64,000 nucleotides of DNA from Emticicia fluvialis. Lineage in GTDB: Bacteria; Bacteroidota; Bacteroidia; Cytophagales; Spirosomataceae. Below the pieces are notes generated by a model. It ran no database searches. It was given only the letters and a program-made list of their open reading frames with translations, and had not been told where the DNA came from. Where the stretch lies: NCBI RefSeq assembly GCF_024793945.1, contig NZ_JANUSD010000020.1, positions 1 to 64,000 of the forward strand, in the 5' to 3' direction. This document shows, piece by piece, positions 35,639-43,305 of the stretch. A program made the translations under genes and the position numbers. The stretch's first letter is position 1. Each line of letters opens with the position of its first letter.

Positions 35639-35741
35639 AAGCAGGTAAAACTGAAACTGTGGTAGGCGACATTGAATCTATGGTACTAATTACTGATTTG
35701 TATTTTTTTGGGATATATCATTTTACATTAAAATACTAAAC

Positions 35742-35776
35742 CAAAAAGCCCGGCAATTCAATAGAATCACCGGGCA
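35742..35776 (-). terminator. Terminator of the GMC oxidoreductase operon
   Basis: GCCCGG / CCGGGC outer stem with additional ATTC/GAAT pairs inside, followed on the minus strand by TTTTTGG. It begins 20 bases after the GMC stop. Confidence 0.8.
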
Positions 35777-35795
35777 TGCAGCATTCATATCAGTA

Positions 35796-37514
35796 TTATA
35801 AATTTCCTTTCTTAAACTCTTTCACTGCGTAGTCTGCTGCACGGGCTGTGATAGCCATAAATGTGAGCGACGGGTTTTGTGTTGAGTTAGACGTCATACA
35901 GGCGCCATCGGTAACAAAAACGTTTTTACAATGGTGCATCTGGTTCCATTTATTCAGTAATGACGTTTTCTCGTCTTTGCCCATCCTTACGCCACCCATT
36001 TCGTGGATATCAAGACCCGGAGCCTTTTTAGGGTTGTCATTGGTTCTGATATTCTTGAAACCGGCCAGCGTGAGCATTTCTGTCATTTGCTCGTGGAAAT
36101 CCTTGATCATCTTCTCGTCGTTGTCGTCATAGGCAACAGAAGTACGAATCAGCGGTATTCCCCATGCATCTTTCTGGTCTTTATCAAGGGTTACAAAATT
36201 ACTTTCTTTCGGTATGGTTTCGCCCATCATGTGCGAGCCCACACGCCAGTTGCCGTATTTACGGTTGAAAAGACTGTTTTTCAGGTCTTCACCTATACCA
36301 CTGTTATCGGTGTATTCCATACGGCTACCGCTGAAACCGGCTGCATAACCCCGAAGAAAGTCGGTCTCCTGTTTGAAAACGTTCCGGAAACGCGGAATAT
36401 AACTACCATTCGGACGGATACCTTCTGTTTTAGTATCCAGGAATCCCTCATATTCAGCTGATATAGTAGTACGGAAATTATGGAAGGCTATATATTTACC
36501 CAATAAACCGTTATCATTGCCTAATCCATTAGGGAAACGGCTTGAGATTGAGTTTAGTAAAATGAGGTTGGTATTGATAGTAGCCGCATTTACAAAAATA
36601 ACCCGGGCATAGTACTCGGTCATTTGCTTGGTATGTGCATCAACCACTCTTACGCCGGTTGCCTTGTTTTTCTTTTCATCGAAAATGATTGAATGCACCA
36701 CAGAGTCTGGTCTTAATGTCAGTTTTCCGGTTTTAGCTGCCCAGGGAAGGGTAGAAGAGTTACTGCTGAAATAGCCGCCATAAGGGCAGCCACGCTGGCA
36801 CAGCGAACGGTTCTGGCATTGCCCGCGGCCTTGTTGCAGGTGTATGGGTTGCGGCTTGGTAAGGTGTGCACAACGGCCAATAATAACCGGCCGCGCTCCT
36901 TTATAATGTTTGGCCATTTCGTTGGTAAAGTGTTTTTCAACACATGATTGCTCATGCGGTGGTAAAAACTCACCGTCAGGTAATTGTGGCAGGCCGTCTT
37001 TATTGCCCGATATCCCAGCAAATTTCTCTACATAGCTGTACCAAGGTGCTATGTCTGCGTATCTGATAGGCCAGTCAACGGCGAAACCATCACGTGCGGG
37101 GCCATCAAAATCATATTCCGACCACCGCTGGGTTCCTCTGGCCCACATCAGCGATTTCCCACCTACCTGATACCCGCGTATCCAGTCGAAGGGTTTGTCT
37201 TGTATATATGGGTGTTCGTTATCTTTTACAAAAAAATGGGCGGCATCTTCATTGAAAGCGTAGCAGCGGCTGGCGATTGGATTGGCATCTTTCAGCGCTT
37301 TGGGAATCTGGCCCAGATGCTCAAACTCCCAGGGCTGCATCATGGTGGTAGGGTAGTCGGTTACGTGCTTTACGTCTCGCCCTCTTTCAAGTACCAGCGT
37401 TCTCAGACCTTTTCCTGTTAATTCTTTGGCAGCCCAGCCTCCGCTGATACCAGAGCCAACCACGATTGCGTCAAAGGTGCGGTCTTTGACAGAATCAATA
37501 TTCAAATATGACAT
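35796..37514 (-). CDS. GMC family FAD-dependent oxidoreductase (gluconate 2-dehydrogenase large subunit-like)
   Basis: A 572-residue flavoenzyme. The N-terminal FAD-binding motif VVGSGISGGWAAKEL (about 17-31) is intact. A cysteine cluster, CQNRSLCQRGCPYGGYF (about 233-249), is typical of the gluconate/2-keto-gluconate dehydrogenase subgroup. The C-terminal catalytic His region has HEMGGVRMG and a SNSTQNPSLTFMAITARAADYA end. It follows a Tat-exported subunit-3 gene by 48 bases. No signal peptide is present on the large subunit, so it may be carried across by its partner. It likely oxidises a sugar or polyol; the exact substrate is not known. Confidence 0.92.
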   Translation of the reverse strand: MSYLNIDSVKDRTFDAIVVGSGISGGWAAKELTGKGLRTLVLERGRDVKHVTDYPTTMMQPWEFEHLGQIPKALKDANPIASRCYAFNEDAAHFFVKDNEHPYIQDKPFDWIRGYQVGGKSLMWARGTQRWSEYDFDGPARDGFAVDWPIRYADIAPWYSYVEKFAGISGNKDGLPQLPDGEFLPPHEQSCVEKHFTNEMAKHYKGARPVIIGRCAHLTKPQPIHLQQGRGQCQNRSLCQRGCPYGGYFSSNSSTLPWAAKTGKLTLRPDSVVHSIIFDEKKNKATGVRVVDAHTKQMTEYYARVIFVNAATINTNLILLNSISSRFPNGLGNDNGLLGKYIAFHNFRTTISAEYEGFLDTKTEGIRPNGSYIPRFRNVFKQETDFLRGYAAGFSGSRMEYTDNSGIGEDLKNSLFNRKYGNWRVGSHMMGETIPKESNFVTLDKDQKDAWGIPLIRTSVAYDDNDEKMIKDFHEQMTEMLTLAGFKNIRTNDNPKKAPGLDIHEMGGVRMGKDEKTSLLNKWNQMHHCKNVFVTDGACMTSNSTQNPSLTFMAITARAADYAVKEFKKGNL

Positions 37515-37562
37515 AATAGCTTATAGTGTATGAATAGATTGTAATAATTGTTGTACTTTGGC

Positions 37563-38081
37563 TTATGCTTTTACAGGCACACAACCATGATAAAAACCTG
37601 GAGCCATGTTAAATTTGATAACATTTACCATATAAAATTCAGAATTGGTGTATCCCTGAATGGTAAGCCGTTTAATGGTATTGGCAAATGTTTTTGAGGT
37701 AGTGTCTGATGAATTAAGCATCTGTGTGAAGAGTGCTTTTTTCTGGTTTGAATCTAACGTGGTGAAGGATTTCTGGTAGGTTTGCTGTGCCAGTGCCTCG
37801 GTGGCTTTCAAACCGTCTTTCAGGTTTTTCTGTGCTGCTTCTCCGTAGCAATCGTTAATCATTCTTAGGGCAAACTGGTGCACTTTTAAAGATTTGGCTC
37901 CTGGTGTAGATGTTTCCGGAATAATGGTTTCAACGATTTCGCCCAATAGCGCTTCATCATCAAATGGTAAGTTAGAGGTTGTGCCGATTGACTCGGGTGT
38001 CCAGCCTGATGCCCACGAAGGCAACGAAACCAGACCACCAAATGCCAGCGACAAGTTTTTAATTGCATTGCGCCTTTGCAT
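37563..38081 (-). CDS. Gluconate 2-dehydrogenase subunit 3 family protein
   Basis: A 172-residue protein with a Tat-like signal (MQRRNAIKNLSLAFGGL, cleavage near ASG at 24-26). The mature part, with ETIIPETSTPGAKSLKVHQFALRMINDCY (about 50-78), is the family's core. The protein is the small partner of GMC dehydrogenases and is thought to supply the export signal or a scaffold for the large subunit. It is cotranscribed with the GMC gene. Confidence 0.88.
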   Translation of the reverse strand: MQRRNAIKNLSLAFGGLVSLPSWASGWTPESIGTTSNLPFDDEALLGEIVETIIPETSTPGAKSLKVHQFALRMINDCYGEAAQKNLKDGLKATEALAQQTYQKSFTTLDSNQKKALFTQMLNSSDTTSKTFANTIKRLTIQGYTNSEFYMVNVIKFNMAPGFYHGCVPVKA

Positions 38082-38115
38082 AATTATTCAAATATTTAAT
38101 TGTCGTAAAACTATA

Positions 38116-38123
38116 CAAACTTA
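38116..38123 (-). promoter_or_regulatory. Probable -7 box of the GMC operon
   Basis: On the minus strand TAAGTTTG, a perfect TAnnTTTG box, 34 bases upstream of the subunit-3 start. No clear TTTG at the -33 spacing. Confidence 0.45.
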
Positions 38124-38184
38124 GATATTAAAATTGAATAATGCCACCGGCCAATGCTAATAAAATGAGAATAGGTAAAAATAC

Positions 38185-39513
38185 TTAATTTCTTGAACGC
38201 TTCTCGTACGACTTCCCGTACTTCTTTTTCTTTTCGGCTTCGTAGTCGCGCCGCACATTTGTTTTCCTGTTTTTCTCTGCTTTTTCATGAAAAGCCGGCC
38301 CGATATCTTCTTTTTTTACCCTTTTCAGTGCAGGTTCTTTCATAAAAACCCTGGGTTTTTCATCTTCTGTCAACTGGTCTGAAATTTCCAGTTGCTCAGG
38401 CAAAGGCAGCATGGGTATCTGGTAATTCATCAGTTGTTCAATGGCTTCTCTGGCTTCCGAATCCTTCTCGATAAAGAAACTGATGGCTATACCTTTTTTA
38501 TCCTGCCGGCCTGTCCGGCCAATACGGTGAATATAACTTTCTGGCACCTCAGGCACATCGAAATTAATCACATGCGATACCTCCGAAATATCAAGCCCGC
38601 GCGAAACCAGATCGGTGGCAATCAGTATACGGTAAGCGCCAGTCTGAAACTTCTGAATGGTATCAAAACGATTATTCTGCGATTTGTTTGAGTGGATAAC
38701 CCCAATCTCAGGCGAGAACTCATTTTCCAGTTCTTCAAAAAGCTGGTCAGCCAGTTGTTTAGTAGCCACAAAAATCAATACTTTGGCGGCTTCCTCTCTT
38801 TTGGCAATCAGTAGTTCAAGCAGGTTGACCTTTGTATAGAAGTTAGGCAATTGATAGCCTGACTGTGCTATGTTTTCCAGCGGTGTGCCTGCCGGAGCTG
38901 CCTCAATGCGTACAGGCAGATTAAAATGCGTTTGTATAATTTCTTCTACTTCCTCGGTCAACGTGGCCGAAAACAAAAGATTCTGGCGTTTAGCGGGCAG
39001 TAAATCAAGAATGTTAATCAGTTGAGGCCTGAAACCCAGGTTCAGCATTTCATCAACTTCATCAATCACCAGTTTCTTAATCGACTTTGATTTTACAATA
39101 CCGGCAGCCAGTAAATCTATTAATCTGCCCGGCGTACCTACCAGCACATCTACTCCGTTGGCCAGTTCTGCCACCTGCTGCTTAATATTTACCCCTCCGT
39201 AAACACCCACAACCTGCACACTCTGGTATTTACTTAATTGCTCAACGGCTTCAACTACCTGGGTAACCAGCTCTCGTGTAGGTACTACTACCAGTAACTG
39301 AGGGTTTTTCTCTTTCGAAAACTGATATTGTCTTAGGCATGGTAACAAATAGGCAAAAGTTTTACCCGTACCGGTTTGGGCAATACCGCATACATCCTGC
39401 CCTGACATCACTACCGAGAAAGCCTTTTGCTGAATAGTAGTTGGTTTGGTGTAACCTAAATCGTTTAAGGCGTTTAGTAAGGGTTTATTCAGATTTAATT
39501 CTTCGAAAGTCAT
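38185..39513 (-). CDS. DEAD/DEAH-box ATP-dependent RNA helicase
   Basis: A 442-residue RNA helicase. Motifs in order: Q motif (GYTKPTTIQQKA, about 19-30), Walker A AQTGTGKT (about 45-52), PTRELV, GTPGRL, motif II DEVD (in VIDEVDEML), SAT, and HRIGRTGR (motif VI). The basic C-terminal tail (about 375-442, rich in Lys/Arg) probably binds RNA. Motif II reads DEVD instead of the usual DEAD, keeping the two acidic residues needed for Mg-ATP. Likely role is ribosome assembly or RNA turnover. Confidence 0.94.
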   Translation of the reverse strand: MTFEELNLNKPLLNALNDLGYTKPTTIQQKAFSVVMSGQDVCGIAQTGTGKTFAYLLPCLRQYQFSKEKNPQLLVVVPTRELVTQVVEAVEQLSKYQSVQVVGVYGGVNIKQQVAELANGVDVLVGTPGRLIDLLAAGIVKSKSIKKLVIDEVDEMLNLGFRPQLINILDLLPAKRQNLLFSATLTEEVEEIIQTHFNLPVRIEAAPAGTPLENIAQSGYQLPNFYTKVNLLELLIAKREEAAKVLIFVATKQLADQLFEELENEFSPEIGVIHSNKSQNNRFDTIQKFQTGAYRILIATDLVSRGLDISEVSHVINFDVPEVPESYIHRIGRTGRQDKKGIAISFFIEKDSEAREAIEQLMNYQIPMLPLPEQLEISDQLTEDEKPRVFMKEPALKRVKKEDIGPAFHEKAEKNRKTNVRRDYEAEKKKKYGKSYEKRSRN

Positions 39514-39733
39514 TATTGAAAAAAATTATGGGTCTTGTATTAAGACCTATGGGTACCCCGCTCTATTTTATTAGCAAAGGTGAACAAATTTAACGCCTTT
39601 TGCTGAAAAGAAGTTTCAAATTTGAAATATAAGTAGATTCGCCCTTTGATAGACAATGTCCGGGTTTCTGTCGACTGTTTTTTGACTTATGATGGCTTTG
39701 CTGTTATTTTAAGCCTTTAAACAATAAAAAACT

Positions 39734-40735
39734 ATGATGAAACAATTCTCTGTTAAACAAAATCTGCTTTTAGTTTTGGTGGCTGCTTTGGTCGGTTTTC
39801 AGACCCATGCGCAGGAAACCAAAAAACGCCCGCCTATTATTGATGTACACGTGCATGCCATGAAGGTAAACCCTGCCTTTGCTAACGACCTTTGCCCCTG
39901 GTTTCTTAAAAATATGCCGGGCGGTGACCCTAAACAACCGGCACCGTCTTTCCTGAGCAATGGTTGTGCCGACCCATTGAAAGCCGCCAAGTCTGACAAA
40001 GAAATGAAAGACGCATTGCTGGCAACTGCCGAACGCCTGAATGTAATTATGGTGGCCAGTGGTGATGCAGGCGTTTTGCACGACTGGCACAAGGCTGCGC
40101 CAAACCGTATTATTCCGTCTATTGGTATCAGTAATGCTAATGAAATGACTGTAAAGGCTTTTGAAGATTCACTGACGAAAAGCTTTTACAAAGTGATGGG
40201 AGAGGTAGCTCCACAGTATCAGGGTATGTCGCCAAGTGATATGAGTCTGGATGAATATTTTGGTGTGGCCGAAAAACTGGGCGTGCCAGTAGGTATACAC
40301 ATGGGTACAGGGGGCAATGGGATGGCGAATATCACCGCGCCTAAATACCGGGCTTCATTAGGCCGCCCGTTTTTATTGGAAGATATGCTGGCCCGCCACC
40401 CGAAACTGAAAATTTGGGTGATGCACGCCGGGTACCCGATGATTGACGAAATGATTGCCCTGATGGGCGCCAACGCTTATGTATATGTTGATTTGGCCGG
40501 ATTCATCTGGAGCTACCCGCTTGAGGAAGTTCATGCCTATCTGAAACGCTTGATTCAGGCCGGATTCGGTAAACGCATTATGTATGGTACAGACCTGATG
40601 GTTTGGCCTAAATTACTCGAGACCTCAATAAACGTAATTGAAAGTGCCAATTACTTGTCTGAAGACCAAAAAAGAGACATTTTCTTTAACAACGCCGCCC
40701 GGTTCTTTAACCTTGACGTTAATAAGTATAAGTGA
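39734..40735 (+). CDS. Exported amidohydrolase family protein (Amidohydro_2)
   Basis: A 333-residue protein with a signal peptide (about 1-26). The metal-dependent hydrolase fold of the ACMSD/amidohydrolase-2 group is shown by IIDVHVHAM (HxH metal ligands, about 35-43), GIHMGTGG, WVMHAGYP with a third His, and MYGTDLMVW with the catalytic Asp. The substrate is not evident. It is a single gene, convergent with the DUF2059 gene. Confidence 0.87.
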   Translation: MMKQFSVKQNLLLVLVAALVGFQTHAQETKKRPPIIDVHVHAMKVNPAFANDLCPWFLKNMPGGDPKQPAPSFLSNGCADPLKAAKSDKEMKDALLATAERLNVIMVASGDAGVLHDWHKAAPNRIIPSIGISNANEMTVKAFEDSLTKSFYKVMGEVAPQYQGMSPSDMSLDEYFGVAEKLGVPVGIHMGTGGNGMANITAPKYRASLGRPFLLEDMLARHPKLKIWVMHAGYPMIDEMIALMGANAYVYVDLAGFIWSYPLEEVHAYLKRLIQAGFGKRIMYGTDLMVWPKLLETSINVIESANYLSEDQKRDIFFNNAARFFNLDVNKYK

Positions 40736-40749
40736 TTTTGAACAATAAG

Positions 40750-40795
40750 CCATAAACCCAATTACCTGCCATAAGCCAGGTCGTTGGGTTTATGG
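40750..40795. terminator. Long stem-loop between convergent genes
   Basis: A 12-bp perfect outer stem (CCATAAACCCAA with TTGGGTTTATGG) and an inner ACCTG/CAGGT stem. No T-run on either side, so it is an atypical terminator or a 3' end stabiliser for both converging transcripts. Confidence 0.6.
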
Positions 40796-40802
40796 TTGAT
40801 AA

Positions 40803-41249
40803 TCAGTTGGTATTTGCCTGCTTCTTCTGCATTTTTTCATAAACCTTTATACCCATCTTTTGCCCCCATTCTCTACCGGCGTTCATAGATTCTGTTAACA
40901 GCATGGGTGTTTTTTCAACCAATTTTTTCCCGGTAGGGGTCTCATAAAATATAATCATGTCCCGTATTTCCTGATGAGAAAAATGTTTATCATAGATTGG
41001 TATATAGAGTTCAACAAATTCCTGATAATTGATTTCTTTTTTGAATTCATCAAGAAAACCTTCCGGTAAGTTGTTGTTGGCTGTTGAATTTTTCATCGAA
41101 TTGACCATGTTTTCAATGGTTACTTTAACAGCATTAATCGCACCGCTTACTACCAGAAAATGCTTTATGTCTTTGATTTTTGCTTCATTGTTTTGTGCCA
41201 AAGATGCAAACGAAACGAACAGGAATAGGAGAGTAAGTGATTTTTTCAT
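40803..41249 (-). CDS. DUF2059 domain-containing secreted protein
   Basis: A 148-residue exported helical protein (signal peptide about 1-18). The DUF2059 core is recognisable in the IYDKHFSHQEIRDMIIFYETPTGKKLVEKTP segment (about 84-114). These proteins are small periplasmic helical bundles of unknown function. Confidence 0.88.
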   Translation of the reverse strand: MKKSLTLLFLFVSFASLAQNNEAKIKDIKHFLVVSGAINAVKVTIENMVNSMKNSTANNNLPEGFLDEFKKEINYQEFVELYIPIYDKHFSHQEIRDMIIFYETPTGKKLVEKTPMLLTESMNAGREWGQKMGIKVYEKMQKKQANTN

Positions 41250-41545
41250 TTTTTGAAGATTTGAGTGTTAACAGCTAAAAGTGATATAATTTTTGTAATA
41301 GTAACCTATTTTTTGTTCTTCAGCAAAATTTCAGAAAAGTAATTTAAGTGTGTTTTCTAAATGGCAAAAGACCATAAACAAGGCAAGCACTGTATGAATA
41401 CCCATAACAAAGATATGTAATCTCTTCTTCAATTTATCTGCTATTTTCGTTTACTTTGAATATATTTTCAATGGTAATCGCACCAAAACTTATTTCGTGA
41501 CTTTAACTGCACCCTCAGTTATATAGATTTATAGCAAAACTTAAT

Positions 41546-42757
41546 ATGGATAAACGTACAAAACAATTTACGTTAGAGCTGCTGATTTTGATAGAGGCAA
41601 TTAAATTGACGCTTTTAAAAGAAAATTCCACCTATTTTGAAAACCTGATTAATGACCCTAAAGTTAACTGGACACGCCTGCATGGACTGGCTTTTTACCA
41701 TCGCATACGTCCATTTTTATATGAAGCCTGCCGCAGGGTAGGTATTCAGAACGAATACGTGGATAATCTGAAGAGAATTACACACCAACAGGTTATTAAC
41801 CACCTGGCAAGTAGAAAAGAACTGGGTCGGATTCTTCATTTTTTTAGTGAAAATAACGTTCAAGCCATACCTTATAAAGGTATTTTGTTTTCAGAGAAAA
41901 TCTATAAAAACCAAATTGTAAGAGAAAGTGTAGATGTAGATATAATCGTGAAGCCCGAACACGCCATGAAAGGCGTTAAGTTGCTTCTGGAAGATGGATA
42001 TATACTAAGTCTGGGTCATTATAACCAGAAAGATTCTGTTGAAATAAATGACGAACTGATAAATGAGCTGCTGACACGCAATGAAAATCAGGAAATTGGT
42101 TTTGATAAAATTTTTGGCCCTGCCGTTAGAGTACATATTGATTACCACTGGTCGATAGGTGAAAAATTTCATGATTATGTATTGGAGGTAGATGATATGC
42201 TTAGCAAGTCTGTGGTTGAAAACTTCCAGAATCAGCAATTACTGGTACCCAATTCTGAAATTATTTTCAAGATGATTATGAATCACCACGGAGGCAGGGG
42301 GTGCTGGGTAAGGTTAAAAGATTTTTGTGACCTGATTGCTTACCGGAATAGTTTCCCTGAACATGATGACCAGGTTTTAAGTAATTGGTCGGCCGAGATG
42401 AAGATGCGGAAGGTTTTTGAAGTGGGTAATGCCATTATGAATAATCTGTTTTTTGAGCCTGCAAATTTCAACAGTTTTGAACAGCAGATACAACAAAGAA
42501 TTTTTGATTTCTGGGAGGCAGGCAAGCACTATGACCGCGTATGGCCTAAATTCAAATATAATATTATCTATAAAAACCTGCAAGATAAACCCCTCAGCTG
42601 GATAGGCCTAATCAACAAATTGGTTCAGTTTTATTCTGTAACCAGTAAACTTGAGCGGCCCAGGTTAATTGTTTTTCCGGATAGATACATTTATCTGAAC
42701 GCATTTACAAAGTTCGTATCCTATCTGTGGTTCAGGGCAAAATCAAAGAAGAACTAA
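41546..42757 (+). CDS. Nucleotidyltransferase-fold protein (NTP_transf_5 family)
   Basis: A 403-residue cytoplasmic protein. The family pattern is visible in the block IPYKGILFSEKIYKNQIVRESVDVDIIV (about 112-139), where the D-x-D carboxylates correspond to the nucleotidyltransferase metal site, and in FGPAVRVHIDYHW further on. Family members are often near polysaccharide or capsule genes, but here it stands alone next to tmRNA. Substrate and biological role are unknown. Confidence 0.8.
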   Translation: MDKRTKQFTLELLILIEAIKLTLLKENSTYFENLINDPKVNWTRLHGLAFYHRIRPFLYEACRRVGIQNEYVDNLKRITHQQVINHLASRKELGRILHFFSENNVQAIPYKGILFSEKIYKNQIVRESVDVDIIVKPEHAMKGVKLLLEDGYILSLGHYNQKDSVEINDELINELLTRNENQEIGFDKIFGPAVRVHIDYHWSIGEKFHDYVLEVDDMLSKSVVENFQNQQLLVPNSEIIFKMIMNHHGGRGCWVRLKDFCDLIAYRNSFPEHDDQVLSNWSAEMKMRKVFEVGNAIMNNLFFEPANFNSFEQQIQQRIFDFWEAGKHYDRVWPKFKYNIIYKNLQDKPLSWIGLINKLVQFYSVTSKLERPRLIVFPDRYIYLNAFTKFVSYLWFRAKSKKN

Positions 42758-42780
42758 GTTTTTTTACTGGCTGAAAAAAG

Positions 42781-42808
42781 AAAAAGCACCTTTAAAGGTG
42801 CTTTTTTT
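42781..42808. terminator. Bidirectional terminator shared with tmRNA
   Basis: A palindrome AAAGCACCTTTAAAGGTGCTTT flanked by A- and T-runs, ending the nucleotidyltransferase gene on plus and tmRNA on minus. Confidence 0.92.
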
Positions 42809-42809
42809 G

Positions 42810-43180
42810 TGGAGACGCAGAGAGTCGAACTCTGGTCCGAACATGGCACTTGTCGAGCCTTCTACATGTTTATTCGGTCTTAATTTTCGAGAAAAGGTAG
42901 GTGTCCGACATACCGGATCTTTTCCTTAGAAACCTAAATACTAATCAAGAACAAGTTCCCCGCACTTAATCGCCTCTGCAGGTCGACACTCCGGAATCCC
43001 CGCGGCAGAGGTTAGCCAGGGCGGAATGTGGCTAAAAGTTTAATTCACTCCGGAATTAAGCAGCCATGGCATACGAAGTATTGCCAGTTATTGTTCGGAA
43101 GAATTTTTAACAGGAGGTTCTACCAACTCCTGACATGCTTTTACTCGCAACCACTCACGCCGTCAAAACCGGTCGTCCCC
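42810..43180 (-). ncRNA. ssrA: Transfer-messenger RNA (tmRNA)
   Basis: About 371 bases on the minus strand; it rescues stalled ribosomes by tagging the unfinished peptide for degradation. The 5' end GGGGACG pairs with 3' CGTCTCC in a 7-bp acceptor stem (one G-U). The T-arm CAGAGTTCGACTCTC lies next to the 3' end (CCA is not encoded, so it is added later). The tRNA-like 5' part has CGGTTTTGACGGCG. The reading frame for the tag is at 43056-43085. A TATAAT box lies exactly 7-12 bases upstream of the 5' end and an intrinsic terminator follows the 3' end. Any longer ORF read across this RNA is an artefact. Confidence 0.96.
43056..43085 (-). other. tmRNA tag-peptide reading frame (GNTSYAMAA)
   Basis: Resume codon GGC followed by AAT ACT TCG TAT GCC ATG GCT GCT and the stop TAA, giving the tag GNTSYAMAA after the tRNA-borne Ala. 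It ends in the AMAA degron-like tail seen in Cytophaga-type tags, where many bacteria have ALAA. Confidence 0.85.
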
Positions 43181-43186
43181 ATGGTC

Positions 43187-43192
43187 ATTATA
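43187..43192 (-). promoter_or_regulatory. -10-like element of the tmRNA promoter
   Basis: TATAAT on the minus strand, at -12 to -7 relative to the tmRNA 5' end, unlike the TAnnTTTG boxes of protein genes in this window. Confidence 0.65.
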
Positions 43193-43305
43193 AGACAAAA
43201 AAAATTTATGAAAAGTTCGTGCCATTAAGAAATTATTGTTCACCAGGGGGAACTAATCAATCATACTTTTAAAACATATTTATTCGTTCCGCCTGGGTAA
43301 TGGCA

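Noticed and set aside
36377..36392. AAACGTTCCGGAAACG, similar to the LacI operator
   Set aside because: It lies inside the GMC coding sequence, is not a perfect palindrome and is far from any promoter.
43028..43228. A 66-codon plus-strand ORF between the nucleotidyltransferase gene and tex
   Set aside because: It lies antisense to the tmRNA, whose acceptor stem, tag frame and promoter are all clear.
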